A DNA stretch of 64,000 nt from Streptomyces sparsogenes. GTDB lineage: Bacteria; Actinomycetota; Actinomycetes; Streptomycetales; Streptomycetaceae. The translations under genes and the position numbers were made by a program. The notes beneath the pieces are model-generated. The model searched no databases, was not told the origin of the DNA, and saw only the letters and a list, made by a program, of their open reading frames with translations. Below are positions 1 to 8,663 of the stretch, piece after piece. Position 1 is the stretch's first letter, and every line of letters starts with the position of its first letter. Location of the stretch: assembly GCF_001704635.1 (NCBI RefSeq), contig NZ_MAXF01000094.1, positions 17,041 to 81,040 on the forward strand. The letters are read 5' to 3'.

Positions 1-159
1 CCTGAAGACAACCTGGCTTCGCGACTCCGCAGCCGCACCGGTCCTGCGAACTTCATGTACTTCTACCCGCCAGTTCGTCTCTGCCGGGTCTCGCTCGACT
101 CTGTCTACGAGAGAAACCTTAGCCAGGCCGCGGCCCAATGTCTACTCTGGCGAGCATAG
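1..159 (+). other. Possible C-terminal tail of a gene entering from the left
   Basis: Frame 1 is open from the window edge to a TAG at 157-159 and reads like PEDNLASRLRSRTGPANFMY at its start. I recognise no family, and a 52-codon open frame in this G+C context can occur by chance. The rest of the stretch to 323 shows no supported gene. The sequence before the next gene (ATG at 324) is less G+C-rich around 160-180 and may hold its promoter. Very uncertain. Confidence 0.15.
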
Positions 160-323
160 ATTTTGTTCTGTGCGGGCCCTCGGTAACCTGCGGTCCGTAC
201 CGGCGGGCGTGCGCCTGGTCGCCCGGCCGGCTCAGGGGCCGCGCCCCGGCGGGGGCATCGGCACGTTCGCCGCCGCGTCCAGTGGGGTACAGGCGGCCGG
301 ATCGATGAATAAAATCGGCTCTC

Positions 324-698
324 ATGTCGAACGCTGACGAACTGCTCGTCGATATGGCCGCCATGGTGGAGTCCGAGCAGAGCAATCAGATGTCCCTGAC
401 CGTGGTCGCCGGCGGCGCCGTCATCACCGGGCGGTTGGCTCCCGAAGCCGTGTGGAGGCAGCGTGTGTCGGAGATCCTGAGGGACTCGGACCGCCTCGGG
501 CCCTTCTCCGGTGTCTTCACCGCGGACGAGACGCGGGACCGGCCCGGCCGTGGCGAGCCGCCCACGCATCTGCACTTTCACGTCGCCCGGATCCTGCAAG
601 GCAGCATGGGGATCCCCGAAACGGGAGGGATGTACCGCGTCGCGATCAAGGACGTCAGCGCCTGGACCGTTGGAGACTTCAGCTACTCCGACTCATGA
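324..698 (+). CDS. GvpU-like small protein
   Basis: A 124-residue soluble protein with no signal peptide or membrane segment. The pattern of a short helical N-terminus, then a strand-rich core (SLTVVAGGAVITGRL at about 25-39), then a PTHLHFHVARIL strand and a closing WTVGDFS strand, resembles the GvpU gas-vesicle accessory family, whose members carry an 'I-T-L-x-V-x-G-x-x-I-x-G' core. No other gvp gene is in the window, so a gas vesicle role cannot be inferred from context; such stand-alone relatives are of unknown function. It stands alone and is followed after about 70 bp by a perfect palindromic terminator. The family call is from memory of the pattern only. Confidence 0.5.
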   Translation: MSNADELLVDMAAMVESEQSNQMSLTVVAGGAVITGRLAPEAVWRQRVSEILRDSDRLGPFSGVFTADETRDRPGRGEPPTHLHFHVARILQGSMGIPETGGMYRVAIKDVSAWTVGDFSYSDS

Positions 699-766
699 GT
701 CATGCCTCATGAGTACGCACCCCTGGTCGGGCCGGGAGACGACGTCCTGCCGACCGGACGCGGAAC

Positions 767-810
767 GCCTTGAGGGCTCGACCGGCGCGCGCCGGTCGAG
801 CCCTCAAGGC
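767..810. terminator. Perfect 44-nt palindrome, bidirectional terminator
   Basis: The two 22-nt halves are exact reverse complements with no spacer; the arm begins GCCTTGAGGGCTCGACC. It lies between the GvpU-like gene (+) and the end of the CBS-domain gene (-), which are convergent, so it can end transcription from both sides. There is no clear U-tract, as is common in high-G+C actinobacteria. Confidence 0.75.
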
Positions 811-915
811 CGTCTTGGTCTCGGCTTCCGCCTCTCCAGGCGGTTACCGGGGTGCGGGGGTGCCGAGCCGGGCCGACGCTTCTGCTTCACGGGGTACCGG
901 CGGCGGCCGGGCGGA

Positions 916-1314
916 TCAGCGTGAGAGGGCGAGAACGCCCACGGCGCAGCCGTCTTCGTCGATGACGGGCAGGGCCCCGAGCCGCCCGTGCCGCATCGTG
1001 CGCTCCGCTTCGACGATCGTGGCCATGGGCGAGGTGAACGGTCCGCTGTCGCCGAGGACGTCCCGCAGGCGGACCCAATCCGTGTACGCGGGGTTGTCGC
1101 GGACAACGGTGAGCTGGGCCTGACCGATCAGGCCCGTGCACCGGCCGTCCTCGTCACGGACGAGCAGGTACCGGGAGCGGGCGCCGGCCATGACGGACAA
1201 GGCCACCTCCACGGTCATGTCGTCCCAGACCTGCGGGCCGGGCGCGTCCATGGCGTCGACCACAGTCCTGTCGGCGGAATGCGCCGGGCGCGGCGTCGTT
1301 TGGAGCGGCGTCAA
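916..1314 (-). CDS. CBS-domain pair protein
   Basis: A 132-residue protein made almost wholly of two CBS motifs. The first is around residues 17-65 (VVDAMDAPGPQVWDDMTVEVA, then SRYLLVRDEDGRCTGLI); the second is around 82-130 (FTSPMATIVEAERTMRHGRL, then LGALPVIDEDGCAVGVLAL). CBS pairs bind adenosine nucleotides and act as energy or redox sensors; here no catalytic domain is attached, so it is a stand-alone sensor or regulatory partner. The chosen start is a TTG preceded by AGGAGG with 6-nt spacing on the minus strand, better than any ATG nearby. It lies downstream of the cold-shock gene on the same strand, 429 bp away and past a terminator, so the two are probably not cotranscribed. Confidence 0.85.
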   Translation of the reverse strand: MTPLQTTPRPAHSADRTVVDAMDAPGPQVWDDMTVEVALSVMAGARSRYLLVRDEDGRCTGLIGQAQLTVVRDNPAYTDWVRLRDVLGDSGPFTSPMATIVEAERTMRHGRLGALPVIDEDGCAVGVLALSR

Positions 1315-1743
1315 AGTGTGCCTCCTGAGGGAATGGGCGAGAGCCCTGAACGAGAAGGGTTCCAGGCCGCCGCGTCGAGGGCGGACCGCCGCTCGACATC
1401 TCGCCGACCACCGTGGCCAGCCTCGGCCGCACCGCAGCCGAATTCCCCGCGGCGCCGGGCAGGGCGGAGAATCCCAGGAACAGGCCGAACAATTCGAGAG
1501 CAGATTCGGCCGGAGGGGGAATGCTCGCCGGTTGAGGCGCTGAAACGGGCGGCGTGATTCGTCCGCGAGGCGGGCCGGGTCCGCGGGGGTCTGCGAGGCC
1601 GGCCGGATCTGCGAGACCGGCCGGGCCTGCGGGGCCGGCCGGGTCGGTGAGCGTGGCGTGACGGGGAACCGCGCACTGCCACGGAACGAGTCGGGGCCCG
1701 CACCCCGAAGTGCGGGCCCCGTCGGGAAACGTGCGCGTCGGCG
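1315..1743. other. 429-bp non-coding spacer with terminator and GC-rich repeats
   Basis: No convincing gene on either strand. It holds the cold-shock gene terminator (1692-1721), and at about 1590-1645 an imperfect tandem run of roughly 18-bp units with the core TGCGAGGCCGGCCGG in varied form. Its CBS-proximal end carries the Shine-Dalgarno AGGAGG (minus strand) that fixes the TTG start of the CBS gene. Open frames across the spacer have proline/arginine-rich composition typical of out-of-frame translation. Confidence 0.5.
1692..1721 (-). terminator. Terminator after cold-shock gene
   Basis: An 11-bp stem (CGGGGCCCGCA pairing with TGCGGGCCCCG) with an 8-nt loop lies 22 bp beyond the stop codon of the cold-shock gene. 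The sequence is nearly symmetrical, so it could work in both directions. Confidence 0.7.
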
Positions 1744-1947
1744 TCAGGCGGGAACGATGTTCTCCGCCGTCGGGCCCTTCTGGCCCTGGGCGACGTCGAA
1801 GCTCACCTTCTGGCCCTCCAGGAGCTCGCGGAAGCCCTGGGTGGCGATGTTCGAGTAGTGGGCGAACACATCGGCGCCGCCACCGTCCTGCTCGATGAAG
1901 CCGAAACCCTTTTCCGCGTTGAACCACTTCACGGTGCCAGTAGCCAT
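1744..1947 (-). CDS. Cold-shock protein (CspA family)
   Basis: A 67-residue single-domain protein of standard CspA length. It carries both RNA-binding motifs of the cold-shock fold: RNP1 as KGFGFIEQ (residues 13-20) and RNP2 as VFAHYSNI. It binds single-stranded RNA and DNA in the cytoplasm and melts secondary structure in mRNA. The ATG is preceded by AAGGAG with 9-nt spacing. Upstream is a comparatively A+T-rich stretch of about 280 bp, consistent with a long 5' leader as in many csp genes. A strong hairpin follows the stop. Streptomyces have many paralogues, so the exact symbol cannot be given. Confidence 0.95.
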   Translation of the reverse strand: MATGTVKWFNAEKGFGFIEQDGGGADVFAHYSNIATQGFRELLEGQKVSFDVAQGQKGPTAENIVPA

Positions 1948-2313
1948 GTGTCACATCTCCTTCGGGGCAGTGTCCGGAACTCCGCACTGCGCGGGCTCCG
2001 CGTCGCCGCGATGATTACCCCGTCCGGAAAGTGACCGGAAATACAAAGGAGCTCCCATCGGCCTGGAAGGTCAGTGGGGGCGCCTGTAGTTTTTGGGAAC
2101 CACAACTGCAACTGGCATCGACAGTAGCACGGCATATTCGGCTGCACATGCTGAATCATTACGCTCCGTTGTTGTCTCAGAAATGTTCAGCGCGCGCTGC
2201 GTCGAATTCTCACTCCGCGACCACAGATATTGTCCGCCCGGAACACTTCACCCGAATGCCGCGCGCATGGGGCGCCTCCGGGTGAGCCGGCGGCAGGGTG
2301 GGAGGAAGGGAGC
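1948..2313. other. Divergent 366-bp promoter region, low G+C
   Basis: No gene seen. The region lies between the cold-shock gene (-) and the SDR gene (+), and the stretch 2030-2250 has clearly lower G+C than its surroundings. It probably holds both promoters and a long cold-shock 5' leader. I could not assign convincing -35/-10 pairs. Confidence 0.5.
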
Positions 2314-3984
2314 GTGCGGCCGGACGGTGAGGTGGTCATGGCGGAGACCGGGGACCGGGCGGCGGGGCGTGAGGTGGCGACCTGTCTGGTGACGGGGGCG
2401 AGTGGGTACATCGGCGGCCGGCTGGTGCCGGAGCTGCTGGACGCCGGTTACCGGGTGCGCTGCCTGGTCCGTACGCCGCGCAAGCTGCGCGATCAGCCGT
2501 GGGCCGGCCGGGTGGAGGTCGTACGGGGTGATGTCACCGACGCCGGCTCGGTGACGGCGGCGATGGAGGGGGTGGACGTCGCCTACTACCTGGTGCACGC
2601 GCTCGGCACCGGCCGTGACTTCGAGCGCACCGACCGGGAGGCGGCGCGGGTCTTCGGCGAGCGGGCGCGGCGGGCGGGCGTGCGCCGGCTGATCTATCTG
2701 GGCGGGCTGACTCCGGCCGGCGTGCCCGAGCGCGAGCTGTCGCCGCACCTGCGGTCCCGCGCCGAGGTGGGCCGCATCCTGCTCGGATCCGGCGTGCCGA
2801 CGGCCGTTCTGCGCGCCGCCGTCATCATCGGCTCCGGATCGGCCGGCTTCGAGATGCTGCGCTACCTCACCGAGCGGCTGCCGGTGATGGTCACCCCGCG
2901 CTGGGTGCGCACCCGGATCCAGCCGATCGCCGTACGGGACGTGCTGCGCGTCCTGGTGGGCTGCGCGGCGCTGCCGCCCGAGGTGCACCGGGCCTTCGAC
3001 ATCGGCGGCCCGGAGGTGCTCACGTACCTCGACATGATGCGCCGCTACGCCGCCGTGGCCGGGCTGCCCCGGCGGCGGATCATCCCCGTGCCGGTGCTCA
3101 CGCCCCGCCTGTCCAGCCTCTGGATCGGCCTGGTGACCCCGGTGCCGGCCTCGATCGCGCGTCCGCTCACGGAGTCCTTGCGCCACGAGGTGGTGTGCCG
3201 GGACAGGGACATCGAGCGGTATGTGCCCGCCCCGCCCGGCCATCCGATCGACTTCGACCGGGCGGTCGTCCTGGCGCTGCGCCGGGTGCGCGACGCGCAG
3301 GTCGCCACCCGCTGGTCGTCCGCCTCCGTGCCGGGCGCCCCGAGCGATCCGCTGCCCACCGACCCGCACTGGGCCGGCGGCAGCCTCTACGGCGACGTAC
3401 GGGAACGCCACGCGGAGGTGGCGCCGGATGTGCTGTGGGACGTCGTCGAGGGCATCGGCGGGGAGCACGGCTGGTACTCCTTCCCGCTGGCCTGGGCGGT
3501 GCGCGGCTGGCTCGACCGCCTCGTCGGCGGCGTGGGCCTGCGCCGGGGGCGGCGGGACGCCCGGAGGCTGCGGGCCGGCGACTCGCTGGACTTCTGGCGG
3601 GTGGAGGAGATCGAGCGCGGGCGGCTGCTGCGGCTGCGCGCCGAGATGCGGCTGCCCGGCCTGGCCTGGCTGGAGATGCACGTCGACGACGACGGGGCCG
3701 GGGGCGCGAACTACCGGCAGCGGGCGCTGTTCCACCCGCGCGGACTGCTCGGTCATCTGTACTGGTGGGGCGCCTCGCCGTTCCACGCCGTCGTCTTCGG
3801 CGGCATGGCCCGCAACATCGTCCGCGCCGCCGAACGCCCGCGGCGGCAGCGCCGGCCCGCCCCCCGGCCGGCCGATGCCGGGCCGGGAGGCGGGCCCGAA
3901 GCGGCCCCGTCCGGTGAAGCGGCCCCGTCCGCTGGGGACTCCGCCGTCCGCGCCGGCCGCCGCCGTCCCCCGGAGGGGAACTGA
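2314..3984 (+). CDS. SDR-type NAD(P)-binding protein with DUF2867-like C-terminus
   Basis: A 556-residue protein. The N-terminal half is an extended/atypical SDR Rossmann domain, with the dinucleotide motif VTGASGYIGG near residues 24-33, followed by an NmrA-like sugar-epimerase fold (YYLVHAL, LIYLGGLTP, then VLRAAVIIGSGS). The C-terminal third (from about residue 350: WAGGSLYGDVRERHAEVAPD, later HVDDDGAGGANYRQRALFHP) matches the START-like DUF2867 arrangement usual in this family. The start is a GTG at 2314, eight bases after GGAGG; an upstream in-frame start at 2230 lacks a ribosome site. It ends 5 bp before the photolyase, so the two form an operon. The substrate is unknown; SDR-DUF2867 genes often sit beside photolyase or carotenoid genes, which suggests a light-stress role by context only. 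Confidence 0.85.
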   Translation: MRPDGEVVMAETGDRAAGREVATCLVTGASGYIGGRLVPELLDAGYRVRCLVRTPRKLRDQPWAGRVEVVRGDVTDAGSVTAAMEGVDVAYYLVHALGTGRDFERTDREAARVFGERARRAGVRRLIYLGGLTPAGVPERELSPHLRSRAEVGRILLGSGVPTAVLRAAVIIGSGSAGFEMLRYLTERLPVMVTPRWVRTRIQPIAVRDVLRVLVGCAALPPEVHRAFDIGGPEVLTYLDMMRRYAAVAGLPRRRIIPVPVLTPRLSSLWIGLVTPVPASIARPLTESLRHEVVCRDRDIERYVPAPPGHPIDFDRAVVLALRRVRDAQVATRWSSASVPGAPSDPLPTDPHWAGGSLYGDVRERHAEVAPDVLWDVVEGIGGEHGWYSFPLAWAVRGWLDRLVGGVGLRRGRRDARRLRAGDSLDFWRVEEIERGRLLRLRAEMRLPGLAWLEMHVDDDGAGGANYRQRALFHPRGLLGHLYWWGASPFHAVVFGGMARNIVRAAERPRRQRRPAPRPADAGPGGGPEAAPSGEAAPSAGDSAVRAGRRRPPEGN

Positions 3985-3989
3985 GACCC

Positions 3990-5372
3990 ATGCCCGTCCC
4001 GGTCGTCCTGTTCACCTCCGACCTGCGGCTGCACGACCATCCGCCGCTGCGCGCGGCGCTGGAGGCCGCCGACGCGGTCATCCCGCTCTTCGTACGCGAC
4101 GACGCCGTGGCGGCGGCGGGGTTCGCCGCCCCCAATCGCGGCGCCTTCCTCGCGGACTGCCTGGCCGACCTCGACGCGTCCCTGCGCGAGCGCGGCGGAC
4201 GGCTCGTGGTGCGCTCCGGCGACCTGGTGGAGGAGGTGTGCCGGGTGGCGGGCGAGGCGGGCGCGGACGAGGTGCGCATGGCGGCGGCGCACAGCCGTTT
4301 CGCCACGCGGCGCGAGGAGCGGCTCCGGCGGGCCCTGGAGCGCGAGGGGCGCCGCCTGCTCGTCCACGACGCGGTGACCGTGGCCGTGCCGCCCGGTGAG
4401 GTGACGCCGTCCTCGTCGGACCACTTCGCGGTGTTCACCCCGTACTACCGGCAGTGGGCCCGGGCCCCACTGCGCGCTGCCGTGGCCGCCCCGCGCCGCG
4501 TCCGCGTCCCCGACGCCGTCATGGGCGAGCCGCTGCCCGCCCGCGGCGAGGTCACCGGTGTCTCGCCCGCCCTCCCGGCCGGAGGGGAGAGCGAGGGCCG
4601 GAGGCGGATGACCGCCTACTGGCGGCACGGCCTGGACACCTACGCCGACACCCGCGACGACCTGGCCGCCGACGCCACGTCCCGGCTCTCCGCGCACCTG
4701 CACTTCGGCACCCTGTCCCCGGTGGAACTCGTCCACCGCGCCCGCCGCCACGGCGGCCCGGGTGCCGAGGCGCTGGTCAGGCAGCTCGCCTGGCGCGACT
4801 TCCACCGTCAGGTCCTCGCCGCCCGCCCCGGCGCCGCCCGCGCCGACTACCGCACCAGACACGACCGCTGGCGCACCGGACGCACCGCCGAGGCCGACAT
4901 CGAGGCGTGGAAGGAGGGCCGTACGGGCTACCCGGTGATCGACGCGGCGATGCGGCAGCTCCGGCACGAGGGCTGGATGCACAACCGCGCCCGGCTGCTG
5001 GCCGCGAGCTTCCTGACCAAGACGCTCTACGTCGACTGGCGCGTCGGCGCCGCCCACTTCCTGTACTGGCTGGTCGACGGGGACGTGGCCAACAACCAGC
5101 TCAACTGGCAGTGGGTGGCCGGAACCGGCACCGACACCCGGCCCAACCGGGTGCTCAATCCCGTCACCCAGGCCAGGCGGTACGACCCCGACGGCGCGTA
5201 TGTGCGCCGCTGGGTGCCCGAGCTGGAGGGCGTCGGAGCCCCCGCGGTGCATGAGCCCTGGAAGCTGCCGGGACCCGATCGCGCCGCGCTCGACTACCCC
5301 GACCCGGTGGTGGGGCTCGCCGAGGGCCTGGAGCGCTTCCGGCGGGCACGCGGCCGGAAGGACCGGCCGTGA
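3990..5372 (+). CDS. phr: Deoxyribodipyrimidine photolyase
   Basis: A 460-residue member of the cryptochrome/photolyase family, of normal length. The N-terminal alpha/beta domain (1-130) binds the antenna cofactor (VVLFTSDLRLHDHPPL). The C-terminal FAD domain has the hallmark segments: RLSAHLHFGTLSP around 225, LVRQLAWRDFHRQVLA around 262, HNRARLLAASFLTKTLYVDW around 330, and NNQLNWQWVAGTGTDTRPNR around 365, which contacts FAD. It uses blue light and FADH- to split cyclobutane pyrimidine dimers in DNA. It begins 5 bp after the SDR gene with a purine-rich site overlapping that gene's end, so translation is probably coupled. CPD class I is most likely. Confidence 0.95.
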   Translation: MPVPVVLFTSDLRLHDHPPLRAALEAADAVIPLFVRDDAVAAAGFAAPNRGAFLADCLADLDASLRERGGRLVVRSGDLVEEVCRVAGEAGADEVRMAAAHSRFATRREERLRRALEREGRRLLVHDAVTVAVPPGEVTPSSSDHFAVFTPYYRQWARAPLRAAVAAPRRVRVPDAVMGEPLPARGEVTGVSPALPAGGESEGRRRMTAYWRHGLDTYADTRDDLAADATSRLSAHLHFGTLSPVELVHRARRHGGPGAEALVRQLAWRDFHRQVLAARPGAARADYRTRHDRWRTGRTAEADIEAWKEGRTGYPVIDAAMRQLRHEGWMHNRARLLAASFLTKTLYVDWRVGAAHFLYWLVDGDVANNQLNWQWVAGTGTDTRPNRVLNPVTQARRYDPDGAYVRRWVPELEGVGAPAVHEPWKLPGPDRAALDYPDPVVGLAEGLERFRRARGRKDRP

Positions 5373-5599
5373 CCTGTTCCGGCGTGGTCAGCCGGGTCCA
5401 GGTGGGCCGCTCGTCTTCCCCTGGTGGCTGACCGGCTGGTGGCGGGTCGCGCCGTCGGCGCGGTTCCGGGGGCCGCTCGGCGTGGGCGGCGGCGTTGTGG
5501 GGATTCCCCCGATGTCGAGGCCGGCGCCGCGCGGACACGATGGGTGCCGCGCCGATCCGCGCCTCCCATCGAACCGGACAGAAGGCAGAAGGCCGTTCC

Positions 5600-8389
5600 G
5601 TGCTCACTTTCCCGTTGCACAGCGTCGTGCGGTCCGTCCTCGCCGAACTGGACGCGGGGGACTGGACGTTCGAGGAGACCGACACCTGGTGTCACGTCAG
5701 CCCGCCGGCCCATCGGGCGCGGATCCAGGGCTGGAAGCTCCATGTGTCGGCGACACCGCTGTCGGTGCCGCACGTTCTGCACCGCGCGGCCGAGGTGCTC
5801 GTCGCCGCGGGGTGCGCCTTCAAGTTCGCCGGAAGTGTCCGGCTGGTCGACGAGATGACGTCGGCCGGTTGCGACCGCGCCCAGTGCGGCAAGATCATCA
5901 CCGCGTACCCCCGCGACGACGACCGGTTCAGATCGCTGGCCGAGGAGCTGGACGCGGCGACGGCAGGGCTGCCGGGTCCGGCGATCCTCTCCGACCGCCC
6001 GTACCGCAAGGGCAGCCTGGTCCACTATCGGTACGGCGCCTTCCTCGGGAAGCCGGTGCTGACCGACGACGGCTCCTACGAGGCGCGGATCGAGGCGCCC
6101 GACGGCACCCTGGTGACCGACCACCGCAAGGCGTGGTTCGCCCCGCCCGGGTGGGCGGTCCTGCCGCTCGACGGGCCCCCGGGGCGGGCGGCGAAGCCTC
6201 CGGCCGAGCCGGGGCCGGTGCTGCTGGCCGACCGGTTCGAGGTGCGGGAGGCGATCCGCCACTCCGCGCGCGGCGGTGTCTACCGGGCGCTGGACCGCAA
6301 GACCGGGCGGGAGGTGGTCGTCAAGCAGGCGAGGGCTCATGTGGGCGGCGGGCTGACCGGCGAGGACGCCCGGGCGCTGCTGCGCCGCGAGGCCCGGAAC
6401 CTGTCCGGCCTGGCCGGCGTCTGCCCGGAGTTGGTGCACGAGTTCGACCAGGACGGGCATGCCTTCCTGGTCGAGGGCCTGGTCGACGGGGAACCGCTCG
6501 CGCGGTGGGTACGGACGCGCGTGGTGGAGGCGCCGGACGACGGGGGGATGGCGCCCGCCGAGGCCGTCGAGGTGGCGCGGGACCTGGCCCGGCTGCTCGC
6601 CGAGGTGCACCGCCGGGGCCTCGTCCACCAGGACTTCACGCCGAACAACGTGATGGTCACCCCCGAGCGGCGGCTGGTGCTGATAGACCCGGAGTGGGCG
6701 ACTGCCCCCGGCACGTGGACCACCCGGGCGATGACACCCGGCTTCGCCTCCCCGGAGCAGGGGGCCGGACCGCGCTACGGCCCCGCGTTCGGCCCGGAGT
6801 CGGACCTCTACTCGCTCGGCGCGGTGCTGTGTTACCTGGCCACCGGCGTCGCGCCGGTCTTCGCGGCCGGCGGACGAGCCGAGGGACCGGTCGGCGAACG
6901 GGCCGACGAGCCGGCCGGCGGACGGGCTGGCGAACGGGCCGGCGGACGGGCCGGCGGACCGGTCGGCCGCGCGCATGGCGAGCGGATCCGCCGGCTGCTG
7001 GACGCGGTCGCCGGCGAGCGGCCCGCCGCGCGGCTGCTGGCGCCTGCCGTGCTCGGCCTCACCCGGGAGGACCCGGCGCGGCGCTGGACCGTGGGGCGCG
7101 TCCTGGACTTCCTCGACGGCCCGCGCGAGCCGGGGCGCTCCCGGACCCCCGCCACGGCCGCGGTGTCGGCCACGGTGGCCGCGGCGGATGTCGCGCGGCC
7201 GCCCGGGCGGGCCGAGTGGCTGCGGCTCGTCGACGACGGGCTCACGTACGTGCTGCGGGGCATGGCGGACCCGGCCGGCGGGGCGGAGCGGCTGTGGCCC
7301 GCCGGGCCCTTCGGCGACAAGGCCGACCCGTGCGCCGTTCAGCACGGGGCGGCGGGTGTCCTGGCGACCCTCGTCCGCGCCGACGAACTGCTGGACCGGG
7401 CCGGTCTGCGCGACGCGATCGCGCGGGTCGCCGACTGGACCGACGCCAGGAGCGCGGAAGCGCCCCGCGCCCTTCCCGGCCTGTACTTCGGCCGCTCGGG
7501 TACCGCCTGGGCGCTGTACGACGCCGCGCGCCACCTCGGTGACACCGGCCTCGCCGACCGCGCCACCGGGCTCGCCCTGTCCGTACCCGTGTCCTGGCCC
7601 AACCCCGACGTGTGCCACGGGGTGGCCGGAGCCGGCCTGGCCCACCTGCGGTTCTGGCACCGCACCGGGCGCGCGGAGTTCCTGGCACGCGCGGTGGAGT
7701 GCGCGGACCGCCTGGTGGCGGTGGCGGAGACCACCTCGCGGGGCGTGTGGTGGCCGGTGCCGGACGACTGCGACTCCGCGCTGGCCGGTGCCCGCCACCT
7801 CGGTTTCGCCCATGGTGTGGCCGGGGTCGGAGCCTTCCTGTTGTACGCCGCGCGGGAGACCGGGGACCGCCGGTACACCGACCTCGCGACCGCCGCGGGG
7901 CGGACCTTGGTGGCCGAGGCGGAGCGCGGCCCCTGGGGTGCCCGATGGCGCTCCGACGCGGCGCAGCCGCCCGGCACCGGACTCCTCTACCACTGGTGCA
8001 GCGGCTCCTCCGGAGTCGGCACGTTCCTCCTGGGGCTGGCTCTGGCCACCGGCGACGACTCCTTCCTGGGGGCGGCGCGGGAGGCTGCCGTGGCCGTCCA
8101 CCGGGTCCGCTGGTCCTCACCCACCGCCGCCTGCCACGGGCTCGCGGGCGACGGCGAGTTCCTGCTCGACCTCGCGGAGGCGGTCCCCGACGGGCCGTAC
8201 CGCCGCTGGGCCGAGGACCTGGCCGCCGTGCTGTACCAGCGGCACACCGTCCGGGACGGCCTGCTCCTCATCCCGGACGAGACGGGCTCCACGGTCCGGG
8301 CGGACCACCAGACCGGCCTCGGCGGGCCGATCCACTTCCTGCTGAGGCTCGCCCACGGCGGGCCGCGGCCCTGGATGCCGCTGTCCTGA
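5600..8389 (+). CDS. lanL: Class IV lanthipeptide synthetase (LanL)
   Basis: A 929-residue three-domain enzyme. Residues 1 to about 190 are the phospho-Ser/Thr lyase domain seen in class III/IV synthetases (GWKLHVSATPLSVPHVLHRA near 55-75). About 205-450 is a Ser/Thr kinase-like domain (ADRFEVREAIRHSARGGVYR; catalytic loop HQDFTPNNVMV near 342; metal site LIDPEWA near 361, in place of DFG). About 550-929 is a LanC cyclase with intact zinc ligands: HWCSGSSG (Cys near 800) and ACHGLAGDG (Cys-His near 845). The zinc ligands separate class IV from class III. It phosphorylates and eliminates Ser/Thr and adds Cys thiols to make (methyl)lanthionine rings. The GTG at 5600 follows AGAAGG; an upstream start at 5495 gives an unlike extension. 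A Gly/Arg/Glu repeat linker (6870-6960) joins kinase and cyclase. The precursor gene follows. Confidence 0.93.
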   Translation: MLTFPLHSVVRSVLAELDAGDWTFEETDTWCHVSPPAHRARIQGWKLHVSATPLSVPHVLHRAAEVLVAAGCAFKFAGSVRLVDEMTSAGCDRAQCGKIITAYPRDDDRFRSLAEELDAATAGLPGPAILSDRPYRKGSLVHYRYGAFLGKPVLTDDGSYEARIEAPDGTLVTDHRKAWFAPPGWAVLPLDGPPGRAAKPPAEPGPVLLADRFEVREAIRHSARGGVYRALDRKTGREVVVKQARAHVGGGLTGEDARALLRREARNLSGLAGVCPELVHEFDQDGHAFLVEGLVDGEPLARWVRTRVVEAPDDGGMAPAEAVEVARDLARLLAEVHRRGLVHQDFTPNNVMVTPERRLVLIDPEWATAPGTWTTRAMTPGFASPEQGAGPRYGPAFGPESDLYSLGAVLCYLATGVAPVFAAGGRAEGPVGERADEPAGGRAGERAGGRAGGPVGRAHGERIRRLLDAVAGERPAARLLAPAVLGLTREDPARRWTVGRVLDFLDGPREPGRSRTPATAAVSATVAAADVARPPGRAEWLRLVDDGLTYVLRGMADPAGGAERLWPAGPFGDKADPCAVQHGAAGVLATLVRADELLDRAGLRDAIARVADWTDARSAEAPRALPGLYFGRSGTAWALYDAARHLGDTGLADRATGLALSVPVSWPNPDVCHGVAGAGLAHLRFWHRTGRAEFLARAVECADRLVAVAETTSRGVWWPVPDDCDSALAGARHLGFAHGVAGVGAFLLYAARETGDRRYTDLATAAGRTLVAEAERGPWGARWRSDAAQPPGTGLLYHWCSGSSGVGTFLLGLALATGDDSFLGAAREAAVAVHRVRWSSPTAACHGLAGDGEFLLDLAEAVPDGPYRRWAEDLAAVLYQRHTVRDGLLLIPDETGSTVRADHQTGLGGPIHFLLRLAHGGPRPWMPLS

Positions 8390-8458
8390 CCCCGGGCAGC
8401 CGGCGGGACACCACCGGCGACACACCACGACACACCACCGACAGAGGAGAGAGAACGC

Positions 8459-8590
8459 ATGGACACCGACCTCGACGCGCTGCAACTCCTGCCCAGCGAG
8501 GAGGAGACAGCCGCCATCTGCTGGTTCACCTGCCTCGGCACATGCGGCGGCGTCACGTGCGACGGCACCTGCGGGCGTACGGACGTCTGA
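8459..8590 (+). CDS. lanA: Class IV lanthipeptide precursor
   Basis: A 43-residue peptide, too short for routine ORF calling. The leader is acidic and helical: MDTDLDALQLLPSEEETAAI. The core starts about residue 21 and holds five Cys and five Thr but no Ser: CWFTCLGTCGG, then VTCDGTCGRTDV. Four Thr-Cys doublets are spaced 4, 5 and 4 residues apart, so overlapping methyllanthionine rings are likely. AGAGGAGAGAG precedes the ATG at the proper distance. It lies 69 bp after lanL and before the flavoprotein on the same strand. The C-terminus is Val, so this peptide cannot give a C-terminal aminovinyl-cysteine. The leader's LQxLPxEE-like element fits class IV leaders as I remember them. Confidence 0.88.
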   Translation: MDTDLDALQLLPSEEETAAICWFTCLGTCGGVTCDGTCGRTDV

Positions 8591-8663
8591 CGCGCCGAGC
8601 CGCACCCGACCCCACCCAGCCCGACCCGACGTACACATCTCCGATCGGCTGAGAGGAACCACC

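Noticed and set aside
324..698. Gas vesicle cluster
   Set aside because: Only one GvpU-like protein is present; no GvpA, GvpF/L, GvpN or other structural genes occur nearby.
5294..8101. 935-codon open frame on the minus strand opposite LanL
   Set aside because: It is the antisense shadow of a high-G+C gene; the translation is low-complexity Arg/Gly/Pro with no domain, while the plus strand encodes a complete LanL.
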